A DNA stretch of 64,000 nucleotides from the NCBI RefSeq assembly GCF_022374875.2, contig NZ_CP092427.2:3534001-3598000 (forward strand), read 5' to 3'. The stretch comes from Mycolicibacterium rufum (GTDB taxonomy: Bacteria > Actinomycetota > Actinomycetes > Mycobacteriales > Mycobacteriaceae). The notes beneath the pieces are model-generated. The model ran no database searches. It was not told the DNA's origin and saw only the letters and a program-made list of their open reading frames with translations. The position numbers and the translations under genes were made by a program. Shown in pieces: positions 27,869 through 37,807 of this stretch. The stretch's first letter is position 1, and every line of letters begins with the position of its first letter.

Positions 27869-28336
27869 ATGAGCCCTCTCACCGTCCTCGCCTCCGCGTC
27901 GGCCGTCGCCAGCGCCGCGGCCGGCGGCATGATGTTCGTCTTCTCCAGCTTCGTGATGAAAGGCCTCGACCGTGCCGGCCCGTTCGTGGCGATCGACGCG
28001 ATGCGCGGGATCAACGCCGAAGCGAAGACCAGTGCGGTGTTCCTCGTCGCGTACTTCGGTGCCGCGCTGTTGGCGCTGGTGGTCGGTGTGCTGGCCGCAC
28101 TGCACTGGCGGGCGACCGGAAGTGCCTGGCTGGTCGCCGGCGCGGTGCTCGGCGTCGCCGGGGCCATCGTCACCGTGGTCGCCAACGTGCCGCTCAACGA
28201 GGGACTCGACACCGCCGATGTCTCCCCGGCGGTGTGGCAGACCTATCTCGGGGGCTGGGTGGCGTGGAACCACATCCGCTCGGCGACGAGCCTGGCGGCA
28301 GCGGTCCTCACGATGATCGGGGTGACGCAGCGCTGA
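27869..28336 (+). CDS. DUF1772 membrane protein (anthrone oxygenase-like)
   Basis: A 155-residue integral membrane protein with four predicted helices (about residues 3-25, 50-72, 80-102, 135-153). The conserved FVMKGLDRAGPFVAIDAMRGIN and VPLNEGLDT segments are typical of the DUF1772 family, some of whose members act as anthrone oxygenases; no enzyme activity can be claimed here. ATG 27869 is chosen because the first helix begins at once. In-frame ATGs at 27809, 27812 and 27833 would add a short basic leader. It is divergent from the AraC regulator and its stop is one base from the end of the RDD gene. Confidence 0.75.
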   Translation: MSPLTVLASASAVASAAAGGMMFVFSSFVMKGLDRAGPFVAIDAMRGINAEAKTSAVFLVAYFGAALLALVVGVLAALHWRATGSAWLVAGAVLGVAGAIVTVVANVPLNEGLDTADVSPAVWQTYLGGWVAWNHIRSATSLAAAVLTMIGVTQR

Positions 28337-28337
28337 G

Positions 28338-29096
28338 TCAGGGGCGCGGTTGCAGCCGCAGCACCGCCCGGCGGTGGCGCTCGGCCAGCACGGCGGCCAG
28401 CACCGCGGGCGCGGGTGCGCCCGGCGGGGGCGGCGGGGAGATCTGCGCGACCACCTCACCGGTGATGCGGCCGGCCATCTGGTCGCGGATCCGCGGATCG
28501 AGCTGGTGTGCGCGGGTGAGGAATTGCCGTGCCAACTCGGCACTCTCGGGCCGCAGCGCGGACAACTCGAGGGCACCCGCCCAGGCCGCGAGCTGCGGCG
28601 GCATCGGCGGTGGGGGCGCCATCCGGGGGCCACGCTCGCTGATCACCAGCGTTCCGGCGAAGATGTCGCCGATGCGCTTGCCCTTCGGGGAGAGCAGACT
28701 GCAGATCACCGCGGGACCGCCGGTCAGCATCCAGATCTCGATCACCCCGGACAGCGCGCGGAACAGGGCCTGGCGGAAGCGCTCCGGGCTTCCGTCGTCG
28801 GACACCACCCGCAGGCCCATCGCCATCTTCCCGAGCGTCCTGCCGCGGGTGGCCGTCTCGAAGATCAGCGGGTAGCCGACCAGCGCCAGCACGGTGAACA
28901 CGACGAGCACCGCGTCGGAGAACGCCGAATCCCACTGAGAGAGCGTCATCGCCCACAGCACCACGCCCAGCACGTAGGCGATGAACACCACGACGACGTC
29001 GATGAGCGCCGACAGCGCCCGGACCGGCAACTGGGCGATCTGGATGTCGAGGACGACCGCGTCACCGGTCACCACCGGTTGCTGCGGACTGACCAT
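28338..29096 (-). CDS. RDD-family membrane protein
   Basis: A 252-residue protein with an RDD domain: the conserved Arg/Asp helices LPVRALSALIDVVVVFIAYV (about 24-43) and RGRTLGKMAMGLRVV (about 85-99), with further membrane segments near 60-80 and 120-138. A Pro-rich linker and a soluble, charged C-terminal region follow. It sits beside, and divergent from, the SpoIIM-like gene; in M. tuberculosis the same pair (Rv3695/Rv3694c) neighbours moxR2. Function is unknown; a role in envelope assembly with the MoxR cluster is plausible. Start ATG 29096 has only a weak GGCGGG upstream. Confidence 0.83.
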   Translation of the reverse strand: MVSPQQPVVTGDAVVLDIQIAQLPVRALSALIDVVVVFIAYVLGVVLWAMTLSQWDSAFSDAVLVVFTVLALVGYPLIFETATRGRTLGKMAMGLRVVSDDGSPERFRQALFRALSGVIEIWMLTGGPAVICSLLSPKGKRIGDIFAGTLVISERGPRMAPPPPMPPQLAAWAGALELSALRPESAELARQFLTRAHQLDPRIRDQMAGRITGEVVAQISPPPPPGAPAPAVLAAVLAERHRRAVLRLQPRP

Positions 29097-29123
29097 GCCC
29101 GCCACGCTACTAAAATCGCCGGG

Positions 29124-30116
29124 ATGGATGTCGACGCGTTCGTGCTGGCGCACCGGCCGGCCTGGGATCGCCTCGATCATCTGGTGCGCAAACGCAGGCG
29201 GCTGTCCGGCGCCGAGGCCGACGAGTTGGTCGACCTCTACCAGCGGGTGTCCACCCATCTGTCGATGGTGCGGTCGTCGTCGACGGACGCCGTGCTCGTC
29301 GGCAAGCTGTCGAGTCTGGTGGCGCGGGCCCGTGCGGTGGTCACCGGCGCGCATGCGCCGCTGTGGCGAGAGTTCGTCCGGTTCTGGACGGTGTCGTTCC
29401 CCGTCGTGGCGTACCGGTCGTGGCGGTGGTGGCTCGGCACGGCGGCGGCGTTCCTGCTCGTGTCGGTGGTGCTCGCGGTGTGGGTGGCCGCCAACCCGGA
29501 GGTGCAGGCGACCATCGGCACGCCGAGCGAGCTGGAACAGTTGGTCAGCAGCGAATTCGCCTCGTACTACAGCGAACATCCGGCGGCGTCGTTCGCGCTC
29601 AGCGTGTGGACGAACAACGCATGGATCGCCGCGCAGTGCGTGGTGGCGGCCGTCCTGCTGGGCCTGCCGATCCCATACATCCTGTTCCAGAACGCATTGA
29701 ACGTCGGGGTGCTGGCCGGGGTGATGTTCGGGGCGGGCCGGGGCGACGTGTTCCTCGGACTGATCACCCCGCACGGGTTGATCGAGCTGACGGCGGTGTT
29801 CCTCGCCGCGGCTGTGGGGATGCGGCTGGGCTGGTCGGTGATCGCGCCGGGGGACCGGCCCCGCGGGCAGGTGCTCGCCGAGCAGGGCCGGGCGGTGATC
29901 TCGGTGGCGATCGGTCTGGTCGCGGTGCTCGCGGTCGCGGGCCTGATCGAGGCGTTCGTCACGCCGTCGCCGCTGCCGACGTTCGTCCGCATCGCCATCG
30001 GTGTCGCGGCTGAGCTCGCGTTCCTGGGGTACGTGGTGTACTTCGGCCGCCGGGCGGCCCGGCGCGGCGAGACCGGCGACATCGACAACGCCCCGGACTA
30101 CGCGCCGACGAGCTGA
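29124..30116 (+). CDS. SpoIIM/DUF95-type membrane protein
   Basis: A 330-residue membrane protein of the stage II sporulation M-like (DUF95) family found in non-sporulating actinobacteria next to MoxR/DUF58 clusters. A cytoplasmic helical N-terminus (to about residue 95) precedes five or six membrane helices (about 108-130, 165-200, 205-225, 250-275, 285-310). The motif NNAWIAAQCVVAAVLLGLP with PYILFQNALNVG is typical of the family. It is 27 bp from, and divergent to, the RDD gene, and converges with the DUF58 gene after 14 bp. Molecular role unknown. Confidence 0.83.
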   Translation: MDVDAFVLAHRPAWDRLDHLVRKRRRLSGAEADELVDLYQRVSTHLSMVRSSSTDAVLVGKLSSLVARARAVVTGAHAPLWREFVRFWTVSFPVVAYRSWRWWLGTAAAFLLVSVVLAVWVAANPEVQATIGTPSELEQLVSSEFASYYSEHPAASFALSVWTNNAWIAAQCVVAAVLLGLPIPYILFQNALNVGVLAGVMFGAGRGDVFLGLITPHGLIELTAVFLAAAVGMRLGWSVIAPGDRPRGQVLAEQGRAVISVAIGLVAVLAVAGLIEAFVTPSPLPTFVRIAIGVAAELAFLGYVVYFGRRAARRGETGDIDNAPDYAPTS

Positions 30117-30130
30117 GTTTCTCCGGCGCG

Positions 30131-31449
30131 CTACAGGCGGCCGGTGGCCTTCATCGCCAGGTAGTGGTCGGCCAGCGCGGGGGCCAGGTCCTCCGGGGGC
30201 GCGTCGACGACGTCCACGCCGTGGCCGCGCAGCCGCGACGCGACCGCACGGCGGTCCCCGCGGGCGCGTTCGGCCGCCGCGGCGTCGTACACCTCGACGG
30301 CGTCCGCGCGGCCGGCGGCGAGCGTGTCGACCCGCGGATCGGACACCGCCGCCAGCAGCACCTGGTGCTTGGCCGTCAGCTGCGGCAGCACCGCCATCAG
30401 CCCCTCGTCGATCGCGGTGCCGTTCAGATCCGTCAGCAACACCACCAGCGCCCGGCGCCGGACCCGCCGCTGCACCGCCGCGACCATCGCGCGGGCGTCC
30501 GACTCGACCAGCGCGGGCTCCAGGGGCGCCATCGCGTCGACGAGCGGCGCGAGCAGTTCGGTGCGCGAGGCGTTGAACACCCCGGCGCGGGTGACCCGGT
30601 CGTGGGCGAGGAAGTCGACGTGGTCACCCGCGCGGGCGGCCAGCGCGGCGAGCAGCAGCGCCGCATCCATAGACCAGTCCAGCCGCGGCCAGCCGGCCGG
30701 GCCCGGGGCCGTGGGATCCACACCCACCCGTCCCGCCGATGTGCGGCCGGTGTCCAGCACGATGACCACCCGGCGGTCGCGTTCCGGGCGCCACGTCCGC
30801 ACGACGACGTCGGCGCGCCGGGCGGTGGCCCGCCAGTCGATCGAGCGGATGTCGTCGCCGATGACGTACTCGCGCAACGAATCGAATTCAGTGCCCTGCC
30901 CGCGGATCAGCGCGGGTGTCGCCCCCTCGAGTTCCCGCAAGCGCGCCAGCCGCGACGGGAGGTGCTTGCGCGACAGGAACGGGGGCAGGATCCGCAGCGA
31001 CCCGGCGACCTCGTGCGAACCCTGCCGGCCCGCCAGGCCCAGCGGGCCGACCGAGCGGGCGGTCACCCGACCGGGCACCTGATCGCCGCGCCGGACCGGG
31101 GTCAGCCGGGTGCGCACCGTGGTTCGGTGCCCCACAGCAAGATTCACCGGGTGCAGGCGCGGGGTGGCGTTCGCGCTCGGGGCCCAGGCGTCGCGGACCA
31201 CGCCGCGGAAGCGAGATCGACCCCGGTTGGTGACGGCCAGCTCCGCATCGACGGGCTGACCCAGCCGGGCCGACGTCGGGCCGCCGCGCGCCACCTCCAG
31301 GGCGCGCGGATTGCCCGCGAGCGCAGCGTCGACGATCACCGCGGCGGCCAGCAGTCCCAGCAGTGCGACGAAAGTGACTGCGGGACTGGGGGAGAGCGCG
31401 ACCGGTAGCGCGCAGATCAGCGCGATGACGCCGGCGCGCCCGGTCAGGA

Positions 31450-31453
<4 letters not shown>
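30131..31453 (-). CDS. DUF58 domain protein, partner of MoxR
   Basis: A 440-residue protein with two N-terminal membrane helices (about 5-50), a beta-rich middle and a DUF58 region of VWA-like fold. The family motif EFDSLREYVIGDDIRSIDWRATARR is at about residues 193-217, and VIVLDTGRTSAG resembles a MIDAS site. DUF58 proteins work with MoxR ATPases in envelope or enzyme assembly. The GTG start overlaps the moxR stop (GTGA), so the two are co-translated. It corresponds in order to Rv3693 of M. tuberculosis. Client proteins are unknown. Confidence 0.85.
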
Positions 31454-32411
<958 letters not shown>

Positions 32412-32415
<4 letters not shown>

Positions 32416-33551
32416 GACTGTGCGACCTGCCTTTCGATGTCGTCGAGCGCGCGGGCGAGCTCCACCAGCTCGGTGTCACTCACCGGTGGCGCTCCGTCGA
32501 GGATAGGGGCGACGGCCTGCGGATCGAGTCCGCACCGCTGGGCGACGGCCGCGACGACGGCCGGCGGGGCCGCGTCCGTCCGCAACCCCAGACGCGGAGC
32601 CAGGCGCTGCCGTGCCGACGACCGCAGCGCGTCGGCGGCACGGTCCCGTGCGCGGCGCGACCGGTACAGCCGGCCGCGGCCCTCCACGGTCTCCGACGCG
32701 CGGACCACCACCGGCAGCGGCTCCACCAGCAGCGGCCCGACCCGGCGACCCCTCCAGAACGCCAGCAGGGCGACCGCCACGACGAGCTGGACGACCAGCC
32801 ACGTCACCTGGTCGGGGATGAGGTCGGTGAGGGAGGCGTCCCCGACCGAACCGGCGCCTTCGCCGTGCTGCGGGGCGTACCAGATCACGGTGGGGCGGCT
32901 GCCCGCGAGGTTCATCGCCAGCGCGGCGTTGCCCTCCTCCAGCAGGCCCGCGTTGGTCATGAATCCCGAGCCCCCGACCACGGTGACGGTGCGGCCGTCA
33001 TCGTCGTAGCGGGCCAGCACGCCGCGGTAGCAGCGTGTCACCGCCGTGGCGCCGTCGCTCTCGTAGGTGTCGGCCGCGTCGAACTGCACGGGTCCGGCCC
33101 GCTGGGCGGCACGGAGGTCGCAATCGGGTGTCAGGCCGCCGAATTCGGTCGACTCGCCGCTGCGCAGCGCGGGGGCGAGCGCTTCGCGGGTCTTGCCGAC
33201 CGGCTCGACGAGCAGGCGGTCTCCGGGCAGCGCCGCGAGCCGGGCCAGCTGGTCGTCGTCGTACAGCCAGAACGTCTGCGCGGCGACGACGAGGGTGTCC
33301 GGACGCGCGGCCCGCTCCACATCGCCCACGGTGTCGGCGACGATGACGTCGATCCCGTTGTCGCGCAACAGTGTGACGAGTGCCCGGGCTCCGTCGGGCG
33401 AGGTCGCCGTCGCATCCAGGTGACCGCCGGGGCGTGGCGCCGTCAGCCAGGTGCTGACCGCGGCGACCGCGACGACGGCGGCCAGACCCAGCAGCACCCA
33501 GCGCCAGGTGCGCCACCGCTGACCCAGGGTGGGACCGACGGCGGTGGTCAT
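32412..33551 (-). CDS. DUF4350 membrane-anchored protein
   Basis: A 379-residue protein with a membrane helix near the N-terminus (about 17-37) and another at about 255-275. Between them is a DUF4350-like extracytoplasmic domain (GARALVTLLRDNGIDVIVADTVGDVE, DTLVVAAQTFWLYDDDQL), and a cytoplasmic basic/Ala-rich helical tail follows. It has the position of Rv3691. It overlaps the moxR2 start by 4 bp and the DUF4129 gene by 4 bp. Such proteins are thought to be accessory parts of MoxR/DUF58 assemblies; no activity is known. Confidence 0.82.
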
Positions 33552-34201
33552 CCGAGTGCCGCCCAATCCTGCTGTGGTGCAGCGCCCGTGGAGCCGTCCG
33601 ACGAGGCGGGCGGGCGGGCGACGAGCTCGTCGTCGAGCGCGACGATCATCCGGTACTGCTCCGGGTGCCCGGCCAGCTCGCCGTAGGTGACGTCGTTGAA
33701 AACGTCGGCGGCCGAGGCGAATCGGCCGTCGAGGTCGGGGAGGACGCGGCCGGCGTCGCGCGCGAGTTCGGTGGCGGTGCGCCCCGGCGCGGCGGGCAGC
33801 GTGCCGTTCTCCTCGAGGTGGCGGGCGACCGCCCGCAGCCGGTGGCGGATCGCGGGCGCCCACTCGGCGGCTGCGGCGTGCCGCTGCGCGGCCGCGCGGT
33901 GGTCGGCGGCGCTCATGTCGTGCTCGTCGAACAGCAGGTCGCCGCCGGATCGGCTGCTGCGCATGGCCCGTCGCGCAATGCGCACGGCGACCAGCACCGC
34001 GACGGCGAGCAGCACCAGCAGGACCGCGACGGTGAACCAGCCGCCGGGCAGCGACGCGGCGCCGGCGGTGATCCGGTACAGGAGCCGCTCGATCCAGGTG
34101 AGGATCTGGTCGGTCAGCGACTCCCGTGGATAGATCGCCTTGGACAGTTCGCGGCGGGCGGCGTCCCGGGCGGCGTCGCGGTCGATGTCGATCGGCACCA
34201 C
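33548..34201 (-). CDS. DUF4129 membrane protein
   Basis: A 217-residue protein: a helical N-terminus, one strong membrane helix (about residues 55-75) and a cytoplasmic C-terminal DUF4129 domain (AEWAPAIRHRLRAVARHLEENG, RTATELARDAGR, FASAADVFNDVTYGELAG). This domain is a regular companion of MoxR/DUF58/DUF4350 proteins and resembles the C-terminal part of some transglutaminase-like proteins. Two tandem GTGs (34201, 34198) could initiate; the first is used. It lies 1 bp after the preceding gene's stop and overlaps DUF4350 by 4 bp, so all five genes read as one operon. Confidence 0.82.
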   Translation of the reverse strand: MVPIDIDRDAARDAARRELSKAIYPRESLTDQILTWIERLLYRITAGAASLPGGWFTVAVLLVLLAVAVLVAVRIARRAMRSSRSGGDLLFDEHDMSAADHRAAAQRHAAAAEWAPAIRHRLRAVARHLEENGTLPAAPGRTATELARDAGRVLPDLDGRFASAADVFNDVTYGELAGHPEQYRMIVALDDELVARPPASSDGSTGAAPQQDWAALG

Positions 34202-34202
34202 G

Positions 34203-35363
34203 TCAGCGCTGGCCGGTCAGCCACAGGTCGTCGGTGGTGTGCGGTGCCACCGGCGTCTGGGCCGCGCCGGTCTGCAGCACCAGGTCGAATGCCTCGGCCC
34301 GGATCCGCCGATCGGTGTACTGCAGCACCACGATCCCGGCGTTGAACGGTCCGGTGATGATCTGGCCGATCGCACCGCCGATCGCGATGATGACCAGGGC
34401 GATCATCGCGGCGGTCACCGTGGTCCCGGTGGTGAGCAGGAGTTGGCCGCCGAAGCTGAAGGGGATCGCGACGGCGCTGGCGACGAGCTGGGCCACCAGC
34501 ACGGCGAGCAGCCGGATGCCGAGCACCCTCCAGAAGTCGTTGCGCACCAAGGCGAATGAGCGCTTGATGGAAGAGACGATGTCGCGGCGTTCCAACACGA
34601 TCGCCACCGGCGTGAACGACAGCATCGTGCCGAGATAGACGAGTGCGGCGATCAGGGCGAGCACCAGCGGGGCGCCCACCGCGAACGCCGCCCAGCCGTT
34701 GGCGACCACGGCCACCACCGCGATGACGGCCGCCACGACGATCATCAACAGGATCGCGCCCAGGGCTTCGAGGACGGTGAACCCGAGCAGCGCCCAGAAC
34801 CGCGGCCGCAACCGGTGCCACGCCTCGCCGATCGAGATGCCGGCACCGAAGATCGAGCGCCCGATGACGACGGTCAGCAGGCCGCTGAGCAGGATCGTGG
34901 ACAACGCGGTGGCCACGCCGGCGGCCAGACTGGACACCAGCGACGCGATACCGGCCCCGGTCTCGAACATCGTGGCGCCGGGGGCCGCGCTGTCCACCGC
35001 CTGGTCGACGTCTCCGCTGAACGCCAACGGCCACACCGACAGGATCAACGCGAGCAGCTGTGCGGCGACCACGACGATGGTCGTGAGCCCGAGTGTGGCC
35101 TTGGGATTGCTGCGCATGTAGGCGAACGCGCCATTGAACATGTCGGAGAGCGTGAGGGGCCGCAGCGGGACGATCCCGGGCCGCAGCACCGGGGGCGGCT
35201 GGTGTCCCGGCGGCGGACCGTACCCGGGCGGGGGACCGTAGGCGTATCCCGGCGGTGGGCCGTACGCGGGCGGGGGACCATACCCGGGCGGCGGGCCCCA
35301 CCCCGGTGGGGGACCGTAGCCGGGCGGAGGGCCGTAGCCGTAGCCCGGCGGCGGGTAGGTCAT
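34203..35363 (-). CDS. Polytopic membrane protein with Pro/Gly/Tyr-rich N-terminus
   Basis: A 386-residue protein. Residues 1-60 are repeats of the PPPGYGP type, disordered and probably cytoplasmic. They are followed by about six membrane helices (roughly 95-120, 150-180, 205-235, 240-265, 295-320, 325-350). The core resembles the membrane domain of glycerophosphodiester phosphodiesterases (GDPD membrane/DUF7847-like), with no catalytic motif. It is the first gene of the MoxR2 operon. ATG 35363 (MTYPPPGYG) is the usual kind of start for such proteins; ATG 35372 and GTG 35405 are alternatives. Confidence 0.78.
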   Translation of the reverse strand: MTYPPPGYGYGPPPGYGPPPGWGPPPGYGPPPAYGPPPGYAYGPPPGYGPPPGHQPPPVLRPGIVPLRPLTLSDMFNGAFAYMRSNPKATLGLTTIVVVAAQLLALILSVWPLAFSGDVDQAVDSAAPGATMFETGAGIASLVSSLAAGVATALSTILLSGLLTVVIGRSIFGAGISIGEAWHRLRPRFWALLGFTVLEALGAILLMIVVAAVIAVVAVVANGWAAFAVGAPLVLALIAALVYLGTMLSFTPVAIVLERRDIVSSIKRSFALVRNDFWRVLGIRLLAVLVAQLVASAVAIPFSFGGQLLLTTGTTVTAAMIALVIIAIGGAIGQIITGPFNAGIVVLQYTDRRIRAEAFDLVLQTGAAQTPVAPHTTDDLWLTGQR

Positions 35364-35454
35364 GATCACCATCTTGTCGATCACGGTCCCGATCGGCAAC
35401 GTCACCTGCGCGCCCTGACCGTTTCGGAGCCGCCGTCAGGGGTACTCCGGCCGC

Positions 35455-36441
35455 ATGACGCGTTTCGGCTACACCCTGATGACCGAGCAGAGCGGACCGA
35501 AAGACCTTGTCCGCTACGCCGTTTCGGCCGAGCAGGTGGGCTTCGACTTCGAAGTCTCCAGTGACCACTACTTCCCATGGCTGGCGTCGCAGGGCCACGC
35601 TCCGTACGCCTGGTCGGTGCTCGGCGCCGTCGCGCACGCCACCGAACGTGTCGAGTTGATGACCTATGTGACCTGCCCGACGATTCGCTACCATCCGGCC
35701 GTCGTCGCGCAGAAGGCGGCGACACTGCAGATCCTGGCCGACGGCCGGTTCACCCTGGGGCTGGGCTCCGGCGAGAACCTCAACGAGCACGTCGTGGGCC
35801 AGCGCTGGCCGACGATCGCGCGGCGGCAGGAGATGCTGCGGGAAGCGATCCAGATCATCCGCGAACTGCACACCGGGGAGCTCGTCGACTGGAAGGGCGA
35901 GCACTTCGAGGTCGACTCCGCGCGGATCTGGGATGTGCCCGACGTCCCGGTACCGATCGCCGCGGCCGTCTCGGGGGACCGCTCGGTGCAGACGTTCGCG
36001 CCGCTGGCCGACCACCTGATCGCCGTCGAGCCGAAGAAGGACCTGGTGGACGCCTGGCATGATGCGCGGCGCGCCACCGGCCTGCCCGGCGACGTCCGGG
36101 TGATCGGCCAGATCCCGATCTGCTGGGATCCCGACCGCGATGCGGCCGTGGAAAGGGCCCACGATCAGTTCCGCTGGTTCGCCGGCGGTTGGGCGGTCAA
36201 CGCCGACCTGCCCACCACGATGGGCTTCGACGGTGCGACGCAGTTCGTCCGTCCGGAGGACACCGCGGAGTCGATTCCGTGCGGACCCGACCTCGACGCG
36301 ATCGTCGAGGCGGTGAGCGAGTACTGGAAGGCCGGGTTCACCGACATCGCGCTGGTGCAGGTGGGTGGCGACACGCAGGACGCGTTCTTCAAGGAGGCGG
36401 CCGCACCGCTGCTCGACAAGCTCCGCGCCGCCGCACAGTGA
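35455..36441 (+). CDS. F420-dependent LLM-class oxidoreductase (G6PDH-like subgroup)
   Basis: A 328-residue TIM-barrel enzyme of the luciferase-like F420 family, subgroup resembling F420-dependent glucose-6-phosphate dehydrogenase (TIGR03557 type). It shows FGYTLMTEQSGPKDLVRYA at the N-terminus, SSDHYFPW (about 35-42), TLGLGSGENLNEHVVG (about 99-114) and IAAAVSGDRSVQTFAPLADHLI (about 164-185). The substrate is unknown; sugars, alcohols or lipids are possible. It is followed after 10 bp by a small acidic protein with its own ribosome-binding site, probably in the same transcript. Confidence 0.86.
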   Translation: MTRFGYTLMTEQSGPKDLVRYAVSAEQVGFDFEVSSDHYFPWLASQGHAPYAWSVLGAVAHATERVELMTYVTCPTIRYHPAVVAQKAATLQILADGRFTLGLGSGENLNEHVVGQRWPTIARRQEMLREAIQIIRELHTGELVDWKGEHFEVDSARIWDVPDVPVPIAAAVSGDRSVQTFAPLADHLIAVEPKKDLVDAWHDARRATGLPGDVRVIGQIPICWDPDRDAAVERAHDQFRWFAGGWAVNADLPTTMGFDGATQFVRPEDTAESIPCGPDLDAIVEAVSEYWKAGFTDIALVQVGGDTQDAFFKEAAAPLLDKLRAAAQ

Positions 36442-36451
36442 GGAGTCAGCA

Positions 36452-36580
36452 ATGACGCGAGGCAGTGGCCTCTACGACGACGAGGACGGTTCCACCGCCG
36501 ACAAGGCGAAGGACACCGAGAAGGATCCCGACCGCGACACCCCCGACGTCGACAAGGACGGCGGCGAACCGACGGCGTAG
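36452..36580 (+). CDS. Small acidic disordered protein
   Basis: A 42-residue protein (MTRGSGLYDDEDGSTADKAK and on) made mainly of Asp, Glu, Lys, Thr and Gly, with no hydrophobic core and hence likely disordered. The ATG is preceded by GAGGAG at 7-8 bases, a good initiation site for such a short frame, and it begins 10 bp after the F420 enzyme. Its stop is one base from the end of the convergent TetR gene. No family recognised. It could be a small accessory or stress protein, or a spurious frame; the ribosome-binding site favours a real gene. Confidence 0.6.
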   Translation: MTRGSGLYDDEDGSTADKAKDTEKDPDRDTPDVDKDGGEPTA

Positions 36581-36581
36581 C

Positions 36582-37289
36582 TCAGAGGCTGTCGATGCCG
36601 CGCAGGATCGCGCGCAGGCCGAACTCGTAGTGGGCGTCCGCGTCGTGCGCCGCGGAATGGGTTTGCCCCGTAGCCGTTCCGATCCGTGACGCCAGCGGGA
36701 AGCGTTCGGTCACGCCGAGGGCCGCGAGTTTGGCGCCCTCGCGATGCCACCACCGGTCCGGTGATTCCTGCGCGCGCTCCCGACGCGCGTGGGCACGCGC
36801 TCGCGCGCAGGATCGCACGAAGTCCAGCACCAGCGTCAGCGCCGCGTCCTTGTCGGCGTCGCGCAGGGGCAATTTCTCGACTGCCGCCAGCTCGCGGTCG
36901 TACTTCGCCAAGGTGCCCGGACCGAGAACCGCGCGTTCGGACTCGAGGTCGGCGAGCCAGGGATGGTCGTCGAACAGCCGGGCGTTGTCGGCGGCCACGG
37001 TGCGCATCCGGGTCTGCCAATCGCCGGACAGGCGGCGGTGCTTCATGTCCGCCCGGCACTGGTCGGTCATGAGCTCCACGAGCTGCTCGCGGCCGTCGAT
37101 GTAGGAGTACACCGACATCACCGGTGCATCCAGGGCGCGCGCGACGTCCCGCAGCGTGAAGGACAGGCCGGCCTCGTCGGCCACCGCGATTCCGGCGGCG
37201 ACGACGGCGTCGACGGTGTAGCGGGGCGGCCTGCCGCGCCGCGGCGGGGTGGGCCGTTCGCGGCGCCACAGCAGATCGAGCGTGTCCAT
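36582..37289 (-). CDS. TetR-family transcriptional regulator
   Basis: A 235-residue repressor. The N-terminal HTH (about 24-70) reads YTVDAVVAAGIAVADEAGLSFTLRDVARALDAPVMSVYSYI in two pieces around the turn. The C-terminal part resembles the tetracycline-repressor-type ligand domain, with a long helical segment and RWWHREGAKLAALGV. TGGAGG precedes the ATG. It is divergent from a VOC-family gene, with 80 bp between them holding two overlapping inverted repeats, so it almost certainly regulates that gene and itself. Ligand unknown. Confidence 0.88.
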   Translation of the reverse strand: MDTLDLLWRRERPTPPRRGRPPRYTVDAVVAAGIAVADEAGLSFTLRDVARALDAPVMSVYSYIDGREQLVELMTDQCRADMKHRRLSGDWQTRMRTVAADNARLFDDHPWLADLESERAVLGPGTLAKYDRELAAVEKLPLRDADKDAALTLVLDFVRSCARARAHARRERAQESPDRWWHREGAKLAALGVTERFPLASRIGTATGQTHSAAHDADAHYEFGLRAILRGIDSL

Positions 37290-37323
37290 GGGCCTCCAGC
37301 CGGGCCGGTTGCATTTCCGTGCA

Positions 37324-37359
37324 GTGTACGGATACTAGTTCTCGTACACGATACGAGAA
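37324..37359. promoter_or_regulatory. Overlapping inverted repeats, TetR operator candidate
   Basis: TTCTCGTA (37339-37346), 5 bases, TACGAGAA (37352-37359) is a perfect 8 bp inverted repeat. A second repeat, GTGTACG (37324-37330) and CGTACAC (37343-37349), overlaps its left arm. They lie between the TetR and VOC starts, the second ending 11 bp before the VOC ATG, so binding would block both promoters or initiation. Confidence 0.65.
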
Positions 37360-37369
37360 AGAGGTGCAC

Positions 37370-37747
37370 ATGCTGGTGACCGGAACGGCGATCTCCCTGA
37401 ACGTCGCCGACCCCCTCGCGTCCGCGGAGTTCCTGACCCGGCACGTCGGCCACACGGTGGCGATGCAGGCCGACGGCTTCGTGTCGCTGCAGCATCCGGA
37501 CGGCGGACCGAACGTGATCTTCCTGCGCACGGGGCTGCCGACGTTCCGGCCCGCCCACCGCGCCGGTAGCGCCGGCGACGGCCTGCTTCTGGTGTTCGTC
37601 GTCGACGATGTCGACGCCGTCTACGACACGGTCCGCGCCGCCGGCGCCCCCGCCGTCACGCCCCCCGAGACCGAACCGTGGGGCGAGCGGTACTGCCAGT
37701 TCGAGGACCCGAACGGCATCATCGTCCAGTTCGTCACCTGGGTGTGA
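37370..37747 (+). CDS. VOC-superfamily (glyoxalase/bleomycin-resistance-like) protein
   Basis: A 125-residue single-copy VOC protein made of two beta-alpha-beta-beta-beta modules: ISLNVADPLASAEFLTRHVG (about 8-27) and VFVVDDVDAVYDTVRAAGA through YCQFEDPNGIIVQFV (about 75-123). The Glu/His metal-ligand pattern is incomplete, so it may bind and sequester a toxic compound rather than catalyse. AAAGAGG precedes the ATG. It is divergent from a TetR repressor with a strong operator, suggesting an inducible resistance or detoxification function. A GC-rich hairpin terminates the region downstream. Confidence 0.85.
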   Translation: MLVTGTAISLNVADPLASAEFLTRHVGHTVAMQADGFVSLQHPDGGPNVIFLRTGLPTFRPAHRAGSAGDGLLLVFVVDDVDAVYDTVRAAGAPAVTPPETEPWGERYCQFEDPNGIIVQFVTWV

Positions 37748-37752
37748 ACGCG

Positions 37753-37785
37753 AAAAAGCCCTGACCGGCTGAGCCGGATCAGGGC
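37753..37785 (-). terminator. Intrinsic terminator of tRNA-Pro
   Basis: GCCCTGACCGGC (37758-37769) pairs with GCCGGATCAGGGC (37773-37785), with one bulged A and a 3-base loop. On the minus strand the stem is followed by five T (37757-37753), a classical intrinsic terminator 23 bp beyond the tRNA 3' end. On the plus strand the same hairpin may help end the VOC transcript. Confidence 0.85.
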
Positions 37786-37807
37786 CTTCCCTTGCTGTTC
37801 ACACGAG

